The notes beneath the pieces were generated by a model. It was not told the DNA's origin. It worked only from the letters and a program-made list of their open reading frames with translations, and made no database searches. Shown in pieces: positions 7,018-14,789 of a stretch of DNA of 64,000 nucleotides. Position 1 is the stretch's first letter. The number at the start of each line of letters is the position of its first letter. Where the stretch lies: assembly GCF_003052265.1 (NCBI RefSeq), contig NZ_QANS01000001.1, forward strand, positions 706,169-770,168. Reading direction: 5' to 3'. The stretch is from Stenotrophobium rhamnosiphilum (GTDB taxonomy: Bacteria; Pseudomonadota; Gammaproteobacteria; Nevskiales; Nevskiaceae). A program made the position numbers and the translations under genes.

Positions 7018-8127
7018 TCAGCTGCTCACGTTCAAGCATCGCAGTCGATAAAGGCTCGGTGACTCACCGGTCCACTTACGAAAGGCTCGTGTGAAATTTG
7101 CGGGATTTTGGTAGCCGAGGCGGGTGGCTACTTCTTGTAGATCAAGCTCGGTGTTTTCAATCAGATCGCAGGCATCACGCCGTTGAGTTTCTTCAAGCAG
7201 CTGCTGGAATGAACTGCCGTCATCCTTGAGTTTACGAGCGAGCGTGCGGCTCGATATGTGTAGCTTGGCGGCTAATGTTTCTTGATCAGGATAGCCGCCG
7301 TTTTTGGCTTGAATAAGTTCAGCGCAGACGCGAAGGACGATGCTGTCACCCGCTGCACCGGTCTGCGCTAATTCGCGCTCGCATAATTCGATCGCCTGTT
7401 TGGTGGCCAGCGGATCCGCTAGCACGGGGCGCATTTCTAATAATCTGATTGGGAAGCGCAGTTGATTACTTGATCGGGAAAATCGAACCGGCGGCAAGCG
7501 ATCTTTCCAGCGTGCGTGATATTCCGGCTCTGCCCAATCGAAACACAGTTCACCTCCGAGATCGAGTAACTCTCGACCGAGCATCGCTGCTGCTCCGCGT
7601 GCGACGCCAAGCAGAATGTGTTCGTAGAAAAAACGACGAAGCGATAAGAGCTGGTTCGCAGCATCGGGTGCCGCTGCGGAAATTTGCGTGGGGAGTTTCT
7701 TGGTCGTCGGGATGATCGGATGAAATTCAAACACTTCGACTGCCGCGTAATCCTGCTCAATCAGCATGCGAATTCCGAAGTCACGCTGGCGTGTCTGGAA
7801 GTAGCGAATTACAAGCTCCATCGATTCGCGTACTGACGCGCAACTCAAAACCGCGTAGCCGAGAAATCCATGCGCAGAGGGACGTGTTCGCAAGCCGCAT
7901 TCATAACCGAGCGCGGGCTCTTGCAGTAATCGCATCGCGCGATTTACCAGCAAGCCCCACTGCAGGGCCGACATGCGTGAGGCTGGACTGTCCACCAAAT
8001 TTGGAGAGACGGGCAATCCTTTGAACAGTTCCTGCGTATCAATGCCGTGCTCGGCCACGATCTCCAGCAGCAGTTGGAGATAGGACACGGGAACGGTGGG
8101 CTTGGCGTATCTGTCCGGACGCTTCAT
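7018..8127 (-). CDS. AraC family transcriptional regulator (VirS-type), paralogue 2
   Basis: A 369-residue regulator with the PF12625-like N-terminal domain (about 15-225) and a C-terminal AraC helix-turn-helix pair (KLHISSRTLARKL, LGYQNPANFTRAFRKWTG). It ends almost identically to the first AraC protein (RLRCLNV). It has an extra stretch near 140-160 relative to that paralogue. It is divergent from the SDR-BVMO-patatin operon, an arrangement like VirS/mymA of Mycobacterium, and probably activates it when a hydrophobic ligand is present; that regulation is inferred. Confidence 0.92.
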   Translation of the reverse strand: MKRPDRYAKPTVPVSYLQLLLEIVAEHGIDTQELFKGLPVSPNLVDSPASRMSALQWGLLVNRAMRLLQEPALGYECGLRTRPSAHGFLGYAVLSCASVRESMELVIRYFQTRQRDFGIRMLIEQDYAAVEVFEFHPIIPTTKKLPTQISAAAPDAANQLLSLRRFFYEHILLGVARGAAAMLGRELLDLGGELCFDWAEPEYHARWKDRLPPVRFSRSSNQLRFPIRLLEMRPVLADPLATKQAIELCERELAQTGAAGDSIVLRVCAELIQAKNGGYPDQETLAAKLHISSRTLARKLKDDGSSFQQLLEETQRRDACDLIENTELDLQEVATRLGYQNPANFTRAFRKWTGESPSLYRLRCLNVSS

Positions 8128-8238
8128 GGCTGAAAATGATAAGCGAATTGTCGGGCTTGCGTATCACGCTCCACGCGGAACTCTTCACAGAATGCTCCAT
8201 CGACCCGACTAAACGGGAACCGAATCTAAGGAGTCGTC
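8128..8238. promoter_or_regulatory. divergent AraC/SDR intergenic region 2
   Basis: A 111-bp gap between divergent units. It carries TAAGCGAATTGT beside the AraC start, matching the first AraC locus. Leftward, TTATCAT resembles a -10 only a few bases before the AraC ATG. A strong TAAGGAG lies ahead of the SDR start. Confidence 0.35.
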
Positions 8239-9087
8239 ATGGCAAAGGGTGTAGCGCTCAAGGGCGCAGTGGTTGCAATCACGGGTGGAGGTCGCGGCAT
8301 TGGCCTCGCCATCGCAAAGGCCATGGCAGAGCAGGGCGCGCGAGTCAGCTTGGGAGATATCGACGCTGATCTGGCGCTGAAAGCTGCCGAACCTCTGGGT
8401 GGATATGGCGGTCGTTTGGACGTGCGCGACCGCGAGTCGTTTGTGAAATTTCTGGACACCACGCGACGCATGCTCGGGCCCATCGACGTGCTCATCAACA
8501 ACGCCGGCATCATGCCGATTGGCGCGTTCACTGATGAAACGGATGCAATGTCGGATACGCAGATCGACATCAATCTGCGCGGCGTCATTCATGGTTGCAA
8601 GGCGGTGCTGCCAGAGATGCTTGCTCGTGGCACGGGCCATATCGTCAATGTCGCTTCATTGGCTGGCGTCATGCCAGTGCCGGGTCTGGCGGTTTACTGC
8701 GCCACCAAATTTGCAGTGCTGGGCTTAACGCAAACACTGCGTGAGGAATATCGCGACAGTGGCATTCACTTCACTACCATTATGCCGTCGAAGGTGAGAA
8801 CCGAATTGGCTTCGGGCTCTGATGCGGCTCGCGGCATTCCGTCAGTTTCTCCCGGGCATGTTGCTCGCAGTGTGGTCGATGCGATTAAGCACCAGCGACG
8901 TGAAGTCGCGGTGCCTAGCTATCTCGGCTCAACGCCTGCCGTGCTCAACCTCACGCCGCAGTGGCTCATGCGTCGCTTACGTCATGCGATTGATGATCGG
9001 GCGGGGCTGGAGAAAATTGATCACCAGCAGCGTGCTTCTTATACGCAGCGCATCGAATCTCTGACTGCGGCGAAGAAACTGCGATGA
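8239..9087 (+). CDS. SDR family NAD(P)-dependent oxidoreductase
   Basis: A 282-residue dehydrogenase with GGGRGIG (16-22), NNAG (87-90) and catalytic Y153/K157 (YCATK). TAAGGAG six bases before the ATG supports this start. Its stop overlaps the monooxygenase start (ATGA). It would oxidise a secondary alcohol to the ketone needed by the neighbouring Baeyer-Villiger enzyme, an inference from context. Membrane-associated SDRs with a similar C-terminal extension act on steroids, retinols or long-chain lipids. Confidence 0.93.
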   Translation: MAKGVALKGAVVAITGGGRGIGLAIAKAMAEQGARVSLGDIDADLALKAAEPLGGYGGRLDVRDRESFVKFLDTTRRMLGPIDVLINNAGIMPIGAFTDETDAMSDTQIDINLRGVIHGCKAVLPEMLARGTGHIVNVASLAGVMPVPGLAVYCATKFAVLGLTQTLREEYRDSGIHFTTIMPSKVRTELASGSDAARGIPSVSPGHVARSVVDAIKHQRREVAVPSYLGSTPAVLNLTPQWLMRRLRHAIDDRAGLEKIDHQQRASYTQRIESLTAAKKLR

Positions 9088-10592
9088 ATGCCTACGAAAA
9101 ATCGCGTGAGATCGAAGTCGTCGTTGTCGGTGCTGGCGTCAGCGGTATCGGTGCGGCGATCAAGTTGCTCGATAACGACATCAAGGATTTCGTTGTGTTG
9201 GAGAAGGCAGATGCGCTCGGTGGCACATGGCGCGACAACACTTATCCGGGCTGTGCCTGTGATGTTCCTTCGCATCTGTATTCCTATTCATTCGCACAGA
9301 AGTCGGACTGGACTCGCATGTTCGCGAAGCAATCTGAAATTCTTGACTACGTGAAAGAGACTGCGAGCCAATATCAGCTGGAGCCTTATATCCACTTTAG
9401 TGAGCCAGTCGAATCCGCAGCGTGGGATGAACACGATATGCGTTGGCTGGTGCGTACACCCAAAGGAAATTACCGCGCGCGCGTTCTGATTTCCTGCACG
9501 GGCTATCTGCATGATCCGCAAATACCCAATCTGCCGGGACTCGAAAATTTTCCGGGCAAGGTTTTTCATTCTTCGCGCTGGGATCATGCGCACGATCTCA
9601 ATGGTGAGCGCGTCGCGGTGATTGGCACCGGCGCCTCAGCAATTCAGTTCATTCCAGAGATTCAATCGAAGGTTAAATCACTGACGGTTTACCAGCGCAC
9701 GCCACATTGGGTTTTGCCGAAGTCTGATGGAAAAATTTCAAGCTTCGGACATCGCATGCTGCGCCTGCCTTTTGTCACGCAGGCTTGGCGCAAGATGCTC
9801 TACACAGGCTTCGAAACTTTCGGCATCGGCTTTCGCCATCCGAGCTTGCTCAAATATGCGCAGCGCATGTCCTACGGAATGATGAATCGCCAGATCAAAG
9901 ATCCTGAATTGCGTAGCAAGGTCACGCCGAATTACACGCTGGGTTGTAAGCGTGTACTACTTTCCAATAGCTACTACCGTGCGCTGACCAAACCCAATGT
10001 TGAAGTGCTCGCAACCGGCGTCGATTCATTGCGTGGACGTACATTGATTGGTGCGGATGGCAGTGAACGCGAGATCGACACGATCATTCTTGCGACTGGT
10101 TTCCACGTTACAGAACAGCCGAGCATGGCGCATGTCTTCGGTGTGGACAGGCAACGCTCGCTGTCACAAGTCTATGCAGGAAGTCCGGAAGGTTATCGCG
10201 GCACCACCGTCACGGGTTTTCCTAATCTCTTTCTGGTGCTGGGCCCCAATCTCGCCATTGGCCACAACTCTGCGTTTGTCGTCATTGAGTCGCAGCTCGC
10301 TTACATCATGAGTGCGCTGCGCGAAATGCGGAAAGAGAAAATTGCTCGCGTTGAAGTGTTGCGTGAAGTGCAGAACGCATACAACGAAAAAGTACAGCGT
10401 GATCTACGGGGAACAGTCTGGAATGCGGGTGGTTGTTCCAGCTATTACCTCGATACCAACGGTCGCAACAGCACGGGGTTTCCTTGGAGCACGCTAGAAA
10501 TGCGACGACTGCTGGCGCGCTTTGATATCGGTAGTTACGCAACGCAATCGCTCAAAGCTTCAAAAAAGGAGAGCGCTCGTGAAGCGGCTTGA
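9084..10592 (+). CDS. FAD-dependent Baeyer-Villiger-type monooxygenase
   Basis: A 502-residue class B flavoprotein. It has the FAD Rossmann motif GAGVSG (16-21), a GGTWRDNTYPG stretch (46-56) and the second, NADPH-binding GTGASA. The Baeyer-Villiger fingerprint FxGxxxHxxxW[PD] is fully met (F156, H162, W166, D167). It should insert oxygen next to a carbonyl, turning a ketone into an ester or lactone. It is translationally coupled to the SDR and overlaps the patatin gene by 14 bp, so the three probably act in sequence. Confidence 0.93.
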   Translation: MNAYEKSREIEVVVVGAGVSGIGAAIKLLDNDIKDFVVLEKADALGGTWRDNTYPGCACDVPSHLYSYSFAQKSDWTRMFAKQSEILDYVKETASQYQLEPYIHFSEPVESAAWDEHDMRWLVRTPKGNYRARVLISCTGYLHDPQIPNLPGLENFPGKVFHSSRWDHAHDLNGERVAVIGTGASAIQFIPEIQSKVKSLTVYQRTPHWVLPKSDGKISSFGHRMLRLPFVTQAWRKMLYTGFETFGIGFRHPSLLKYAQRMSYGMMNRQIKDPELRSKVTPNYTLGCKRVLLSNSYYRALTKPNVEVLATGVDSLRGRTLIGADGSEREIDTIILATGFHVTEQPSMAHVFGVDRQRSLSQVYAGSPEGYRGTTVTGFPNLFLVLGPNLAIGHNSAFVVIESQLAYIMSALREMRKEKIARVEVLREVQNAYNEKVQRDLRGTVWNAGGCSSYYLDTNGRNSTGFPWSTLEMRRLLARFDIGSYATQSLKASKKESAREAA

Positions 10593-11529
10593 TCGTGCGA
10601 AAAAGTCTGGAGCCAAACGCGCCTTGGTACTCGGCTGCGGCGGTGTTGCGGGTGCGGCTTGGACCATCCCCATGTTGGATGCGGTGCAACGGCAGTTGAA
10701 ATGGGATGCGCGTGAAGCGGACATTCTGATCGGGACTTCCGCAGGCGCCGTCATTGCCTCACTGCTTGCGGCTGGCGTGAGCGTTGATCAAATGATGGCA
10801 AGTCAGAACGGTACGGCCGAAGACTGCATCTGGAATCACGACACCGATACCGGCGGTGCACTGCCGCCGCGACCGGCTCTGCGTTTTCCTGCGGCGAGAC
10901 TGGCGATTCAAGGGCTACGCGGCAAAGTGGGTTTACTTGCCGGAGTCAGCGGGTTGTTGCCAGAAGGCCGTTGCGACATGACGCCATTTATGCGCGTGAT
11001 TGATAGCGTTGTTCCTGAGGGAGAATGGGCACCACATCCGGCTTGTTGGATCGTGACCGCCGATGCCAAGAGTGGCGAGCGTGTTGCGTTTGGTCGCGAT
11101 GACGCGCCAGAAGCGCCGATGAATCTTGCGGTCTGTGCGTCCTATGGCGTGCCCGGCTGGTGCCCGCCGATTCAGATCGGTGATCGATCCTTCATGGACG
11201 GTGGCATTTTATCGCCGACGTCTGCGGATTTATTGCTGGGCAGTGATGTGACTGAGGCCATCGTCATCGCTCCTATGGCATCGACGCAATTCGACCATCC
11301 CACATCTATGGCGACGAAGATCGAACGCTACATGCGTCGATACATGACTCGCATCGTTGATCGTGAAATTGTGCAGCTTCGTGATGCGGGCATCCGTGTT
11401 GTTCGCTTGGAACCGGGCCCGGCAGACCTGAAGGCGTTTGGCTCCAATATGATGGATCCACGCAGGCGCTTGAGGGTATTTGAGACTGCGCTGCGAACCG
11501 CGCCAGAAACGCTTCGAGCGGTGGCATGA
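10579..11529 (+). CDS. patatin-like phospholipase / esterase
   Basis: A 316-residue patatin-fold hydrolase. The oxyanion-hole motif GCGGVAG is at 19-25, the nucleophile elbow GTSAG has Ser54, and the catalytic Asp lies in MDGG. GTG 10579 is chosen as start because AAAAGGAG sits about seven bases upstream; it overlaps the monooxygenase end. No signal peptide is seen, so it is probably cytosolic or membrane-peripheral. It could hydrolyse the ester made by the monooxygenase, as LipR is proposed to act next to MymA; that role is inferred. Confidence 0.88.
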   Translation: MKRLDRAKKSGAKRALVLGCGGVAGAAWTIPMLDAVQRQLKWDAREADILIGTSAGAVIASLLAAGVSVDQMMASQNGTAEDCIWNHDTDTGGALPPRPALRFPAARLAIQGLRGKVGLLAGVSGLLPEGRCDMTPFMRVIDSVVPEGEWAPHPACWIVTADAKSGERVAFGRDDAPEAPMNLAVCASYGVPGWCPPIQIGDRSFMDGGILSPTSADLLLGSDVTEAIVIAPMASTQFDHPTSMATKIERYMRRYMTRIVDREIVQLRDAGIRVVRLEPGPADLKAFGSNMMDPRRRLRVFETALRTAPETLRAVA

Positions 11530-11530
11530 T

Positions 11531-11558
11531 TTCTGCAATTTCTTCATATCGTTATAAT
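11531..11558 (+). promoter_or_regulatory. candidate sigma-70 promoter
   Basis: A perfect TATAAT (11553-11558) sits 16 bp after a weak -35 (TTCTGC). It would drive the DUF1329-sulfatase-DUF1302 operon with a leader of about 120 nt. It separates the envelope module from the upstream enzyme operon. Confidence 0.5.
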
Positions 11559-11685
11559 TTTTAATACAGTGTCCTCTAGAGCTAAAGCTCGCCAAATTGA
11601 GCAAGGCATACTCCGCGCGCATTGTGGTCAGGGCGACTCTTTGTCGTGTGCCACGCTCGTTCAATACGATTCTGAGGGTGAAAAA

Positions 11686-13050
11686 ATGTCGCGTTCGGGG
11701 CTGAATTTTCTCGCTGCATTTCTATGCTTGACGCTGGCTGGCCAAGCAAACGCCAAGGTCTCCACCGCGGAGGCTGCCCAGATCGGTCAATCGCTGACGG
11801 AAGTTGGCGCGGAAAAAGCGGCGAGCGCTGACGGCCGAATCCCGGCGTGGACGGGCGGCATCAAGCCTGCTGATTTCGGAACGAAGTTCGCCAACTTCAA
11901 GCAAGGTAATTTTTATCCGGAGCTGTTTTCCGAAGATAAACCGCTGCTCAAGATCACCCACGACAACTACAAAAAGTATGTGACTGAACTGCCCGCCGGC
12001 GCGCAGTTGATGTTGGAGCGTTATCCGCAGTACTTCCTGAATGTTTATAAATCGAGACGAACGGCCGCGTACCCTGATTTCATCGCCAAGGCGACTCAAG
12101 AGAATGCGACCACTGCGCATCTCGAAGGCGGCGACGACTTAAAGGACTCGAAGCTGGGCTTTCCATTTCCAATTCCAAAAACCGGCATGGAGGCGATCTG
12201 GAACCATAAGGTTCGATACCTCGGCAGCACGGTGGATCAGACCGGCAACTTTCTGGTTGTCAGCCCCGATGGTGGGATTCATAGCGCGAGCTACACGCAG
12301 TCCGTGCGCTTTCAATACGCCAATCCGAAAATGGCGCAGGAAGATAAGCGCGGCATGATTTTCCAGTTGGTCCGCACACAGGTCGCGCCGCCACGACTGG
12401 CCGGGCAGGTGACGATGGCTTGGGAATATCAGGACGGCTCAAGAGAAGCTTGGCTTTATACGCCGGGCACTCACCGCGTACTCAAGGCTCCTTCGCTGGG
12501 CTTTGATGCGCCGATGGTCGGTACCGATGGTGGCGTGTCCATTGATCAAGGCGACATGTTCAATGGCTCGCTCAAACAATATTCATGGAAGCTGTTGGGC
12601 AAGCGCGCGATGTATATCGCTTACAACAACTATCACCTCCAGCAACCTTCGCTGAAATACAGCGCCTTGATCCGCGCGCGTCATCTGGCACCGGAACATC
12701 TGCGCTATGAATTGCACCGCGTATGGGTTGTCGAGGCGACGCTGGCTCCCGGCCAGAAGAATGTCATCGCTAAACGCGTTTTCTATATCGACGAAGACAG
12801 TTGGACGATTGCAGCGGTTGATTGCTACGACTCACGCAATCAGTTGTGGCGGTATCAGGAAGGTCATTTGTTCCCGCTGATCGTGAATCAGATTGTGGTG
12901 CCTGCGCCGATGGCTGTTTACGACTTCACCTCGGGTCGTTACGTGTTGACCAATCTTGTCAACGAGCTTCCATACGTCGCCAAATTTGATGTGAAGTTTT
13001 CCGCTGACTACTTCACGCCGCAGCGCATTTTGAGTTCGGGCCGGCAGTAA
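11686..13050 (+). CDS. DUF1329 domain-containing periplasmic/outer-membrane protein
   Basis: A 454-residue protein with a clear signal peptide ending near QANA (about residue 23). The body resembles DUF1329, an outer-membrane lipoprotein-sorting-like fold (LolB-like). In many Proteobacteria DUF1329 genes pair with DUF1302 genes near hydrocarbon, ester or steroid catabolic operons. ATG 11686 is preferred over an upstream in-frame extension because it gives the signal peptide. Likely role: handling of a hydrophobic ligand in the periplasm, inferred from family context. Confidence 0.85.
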   Translation: MSRSGLNFLAAFLCLTLAGQANAKVSTAEAAQIGQSLTEVGAEKAASADGRIPAWTGGIKPADFGTKFANFKQGNFYPELFSEDKPLLKITHDNYKKYVTELPAGAQLMLERYPQYFLNVYKSRRTAAYPDFIAKATQENATTAHLEGGDDLKDSKLGFPFPIPKTGMEAIWNHKVRYLGSTVDQTGNFLVVSPDGGIHSASYTQSVRFQYANPKMAQEDKRGMIFQLVRTQVAPPRLAGQVTMAWEYQDGSREAWLYTPGTHRVLKAPSLGFDAPMVGTDGGVSIDQGDMFNGSLKQYSWKLLGKRAMYIAYNNYHLQQPSLKYSALIRARHLAPEHLRYELHRVWVVEATLAPGQKNVIAKRVFYIDEDSWTIAAVDCYDSRNQLWRYQEGHLFPLIVNQIVVPAPMAVYDFTSGRYVLTNLVNELPYVAKFDVKFSADYFTPQRILSSGRQ

Positions 13051-13081
13051 TGCCATACCCAATAATTTCAGAGAATAAATA

Positions 13082-14758
13082 ATGAAGCCGAGACTCCGCC
13101 GTATTGCGCTCATCCTCGTTGTGATTGTTGCCGTCATTGCTGTGCTGGGGCCGATCGCGCGCGACTATGTGATTCTGCATATCGCGGGTTGGATGGCGCC
13201 TCCTGTTGGCGAGCCACAGGAAGTGACATGGGCGACTGGCGAAACACCGCCAACATTGGCCGGACAAAAACGTCCGAACATCGTCGTCATTCTCGCTGAC
13301 GATCTGGGTTACAACGATCTGAGCTTTGGCGGTGGTGGCGTCGCTAACGGTGCAGTGCCAACGCCGAACATCAATGCGATTGCGCATGATGGTGTGACGC
13401 TAGCGCAGGGTTACGCAGGTAATGCGACCTGCGCACCTTCTCGCGCTGCGATTCTCACAGGCCGATTCGCAACGCGTTTCGGTTTTGAGTTCACGCCGGT
13501 GCCTAAAGAGTTCTCCAAGGTCATCAGCAAGTTTCGCAATGATATGGGTCACACAGGTCCTAATGATCCGCCAGTGATTTATCACTCCGAGTTGGAGGAC
13601 CAAGAGCCGCCCATGGATGACATGGGGCTTCCGACTTCCGAAACGACGATTGCTGCGTTGTTGAAGAGCCGTGGTTATCACACGATTCATCTCGGCAAAT
13701 GGCACTTGGGATCTGCCAAGCGTTTTCAGCCACTCTCAGTTGGCTTTGATGAATCTCTGGGCTTTTATCAGGCGGCTTCGATGTTCTTGCCTGAAGACGA
13801 TCCGAACGTCGTGAATTCGAAGCAGGATTTCGATCCGATCGACAAGTTCATCTGGCCTAATCTTCCGTTCGGCGTTGTTCATAACGATGGCGATTATTTC
13901 CGTCCCAAGGCTTATATGACGGACTACCTGGCAGATGAGGCAGTTAAAGCGATTCATGCCAACGCGAAGCGGCCGTTCTTCATGTATCTCGCATTCAATG
14001 CCGTGCACACGCCTCTGCAAGCACTTAAGTCTGACTACGATGCGCTGCCGCAGATCAAGGATCACCGCATGCGTGTGTATGCCGCGATGGTGAAGTCGTT
14101 GGATCGCAGCGTCGGTAAGGTCACTGCTGCGCTGAAGGAACAGGGTCTCGAAGACAACACGCTGGTGATCTTCACCACCGACAACGGCGGCGCGCATTAC
14201 ATCGGCTTGCCGGATATCAACAAACCTTATCGCGGTTGGAAGGCAACGTTCTTTGAAGGTGGCATCCACGTGCCTTTCTTCATGAAGTGGCCCAACCAAT
14301 TGCCGAAAGGCGTGAGCTATCAAAGAGCCGCAGCGCATGTCGATATTTTCTCGACGGCCGCAGCTGCTGCTGGCGCAGCTGTGCCAACGGATAGGGTTTA
14401 CGACGGCGTAAATCTGGTGCCCTTCATCCAAGGCAAAGACGGGGGTCATCCGCATGACGCGCTTTATTGGAGATCGGGTGATTACAGCACGCTGCTTGCT
14501 GGCGACTGGAAACTTCAATCGGCCGAGAAGCCGAAGAAGGATTGGTTGTTTAATCTCAAGAATGATCCAACGGAGAAGGTCGATCTTTCTGCCAAAGATC
14601 CAGACAAGCTTGCAGAGCTCAAAGCGCTGATGGCTGTGAAAAGTAAGGAGATGGTCAAGCCGTTGTGGCCATCGCTGCTGCAAGCGCCGGTGAAGATTGA
14701 TTATCCGATGGGGCTTCCAGCGCCTCCCGGTGCTGAATATGTTTATTGGTCGAATTGA
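13082..14758 (+). CDS. sulfatase (formylglycine-dependent, type I)
   Basis: A 558-residue sulfatase. An N-terminal hydrophobic segment (about 8-25) exports or anchors it. Metal-binding aspartates lie in ILADDLGYND (D73, D74). The CxPSR motif (C117-A-P-S-R121) is the site converted to formylglycine, and HLGKWHLG and TTDNGG motifs follow. It hydrolyses a sulfate ester in the periplasm. Lying between DUF1329 and DUF1302 is unusual and suggests the imported substrate is sulfated, or that the enzyme accepts a related ester. No formylglycine-generating enzyme gene is in the window. Confidence 0.93.
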   Translation: MKPRLRRIALILVVIVAVIAVLGPIARDYVILHIAGWMAPPVGEPQEVTWATGETPPTLAGQKRPNIVVILADDLGYNDLSFGGGGVANGAVPTPNINAIAHDGVTLAQGYAGNATCAPSRAAILTGRFATRFGFEFTPVPKEFSKVISKFRNDMGHTGPNDPPVIYHSELEDQEPPMDDMGLPTSETTIAALLKSRGYHTIHLGKWHLGSAKRFQPLSVGFDESLGFYQAASMFLPEDDPNVVNSKQDFDPIDKFIWPNLPFGVVHNDGDYFRPKAYMTDYLADEAVKAIHANAKRPFFMYLAFNAVHTPLQALKSDYDALPQIKDHRMRVYAAMVKSLDRSVGKVTAALKEQGLEDNTLVIFTTDNGGAHYIGLPDINKPYRGWKATFFEGGIHVPFFMKWPNQLPKGVSYQRAAAHVDIFSTAAAAAGAAVPTDRVYDGVNLVPFIQGKDGGHPHDALYWRSGDYSTLLAGDWKLQSAEKPKKDWLFNLKNDPTEKVDLSAKDPDKLAELKALMAVKSKEMVKPLWPSLLQAPVKIDYPMGLPAPPGAEYVYWSN

Positions 14759-14789
14759 TAGCTACAAGATTTGGGGAAGGGGATAAAAA

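Noticed and set aside
13736..14683. Long leftward open frame inside the sulfatase gene
   Set aside because: It is antisense to a gene with clear sulfatase motifs and shows no recognisable domain; typical shadow of biased codons.
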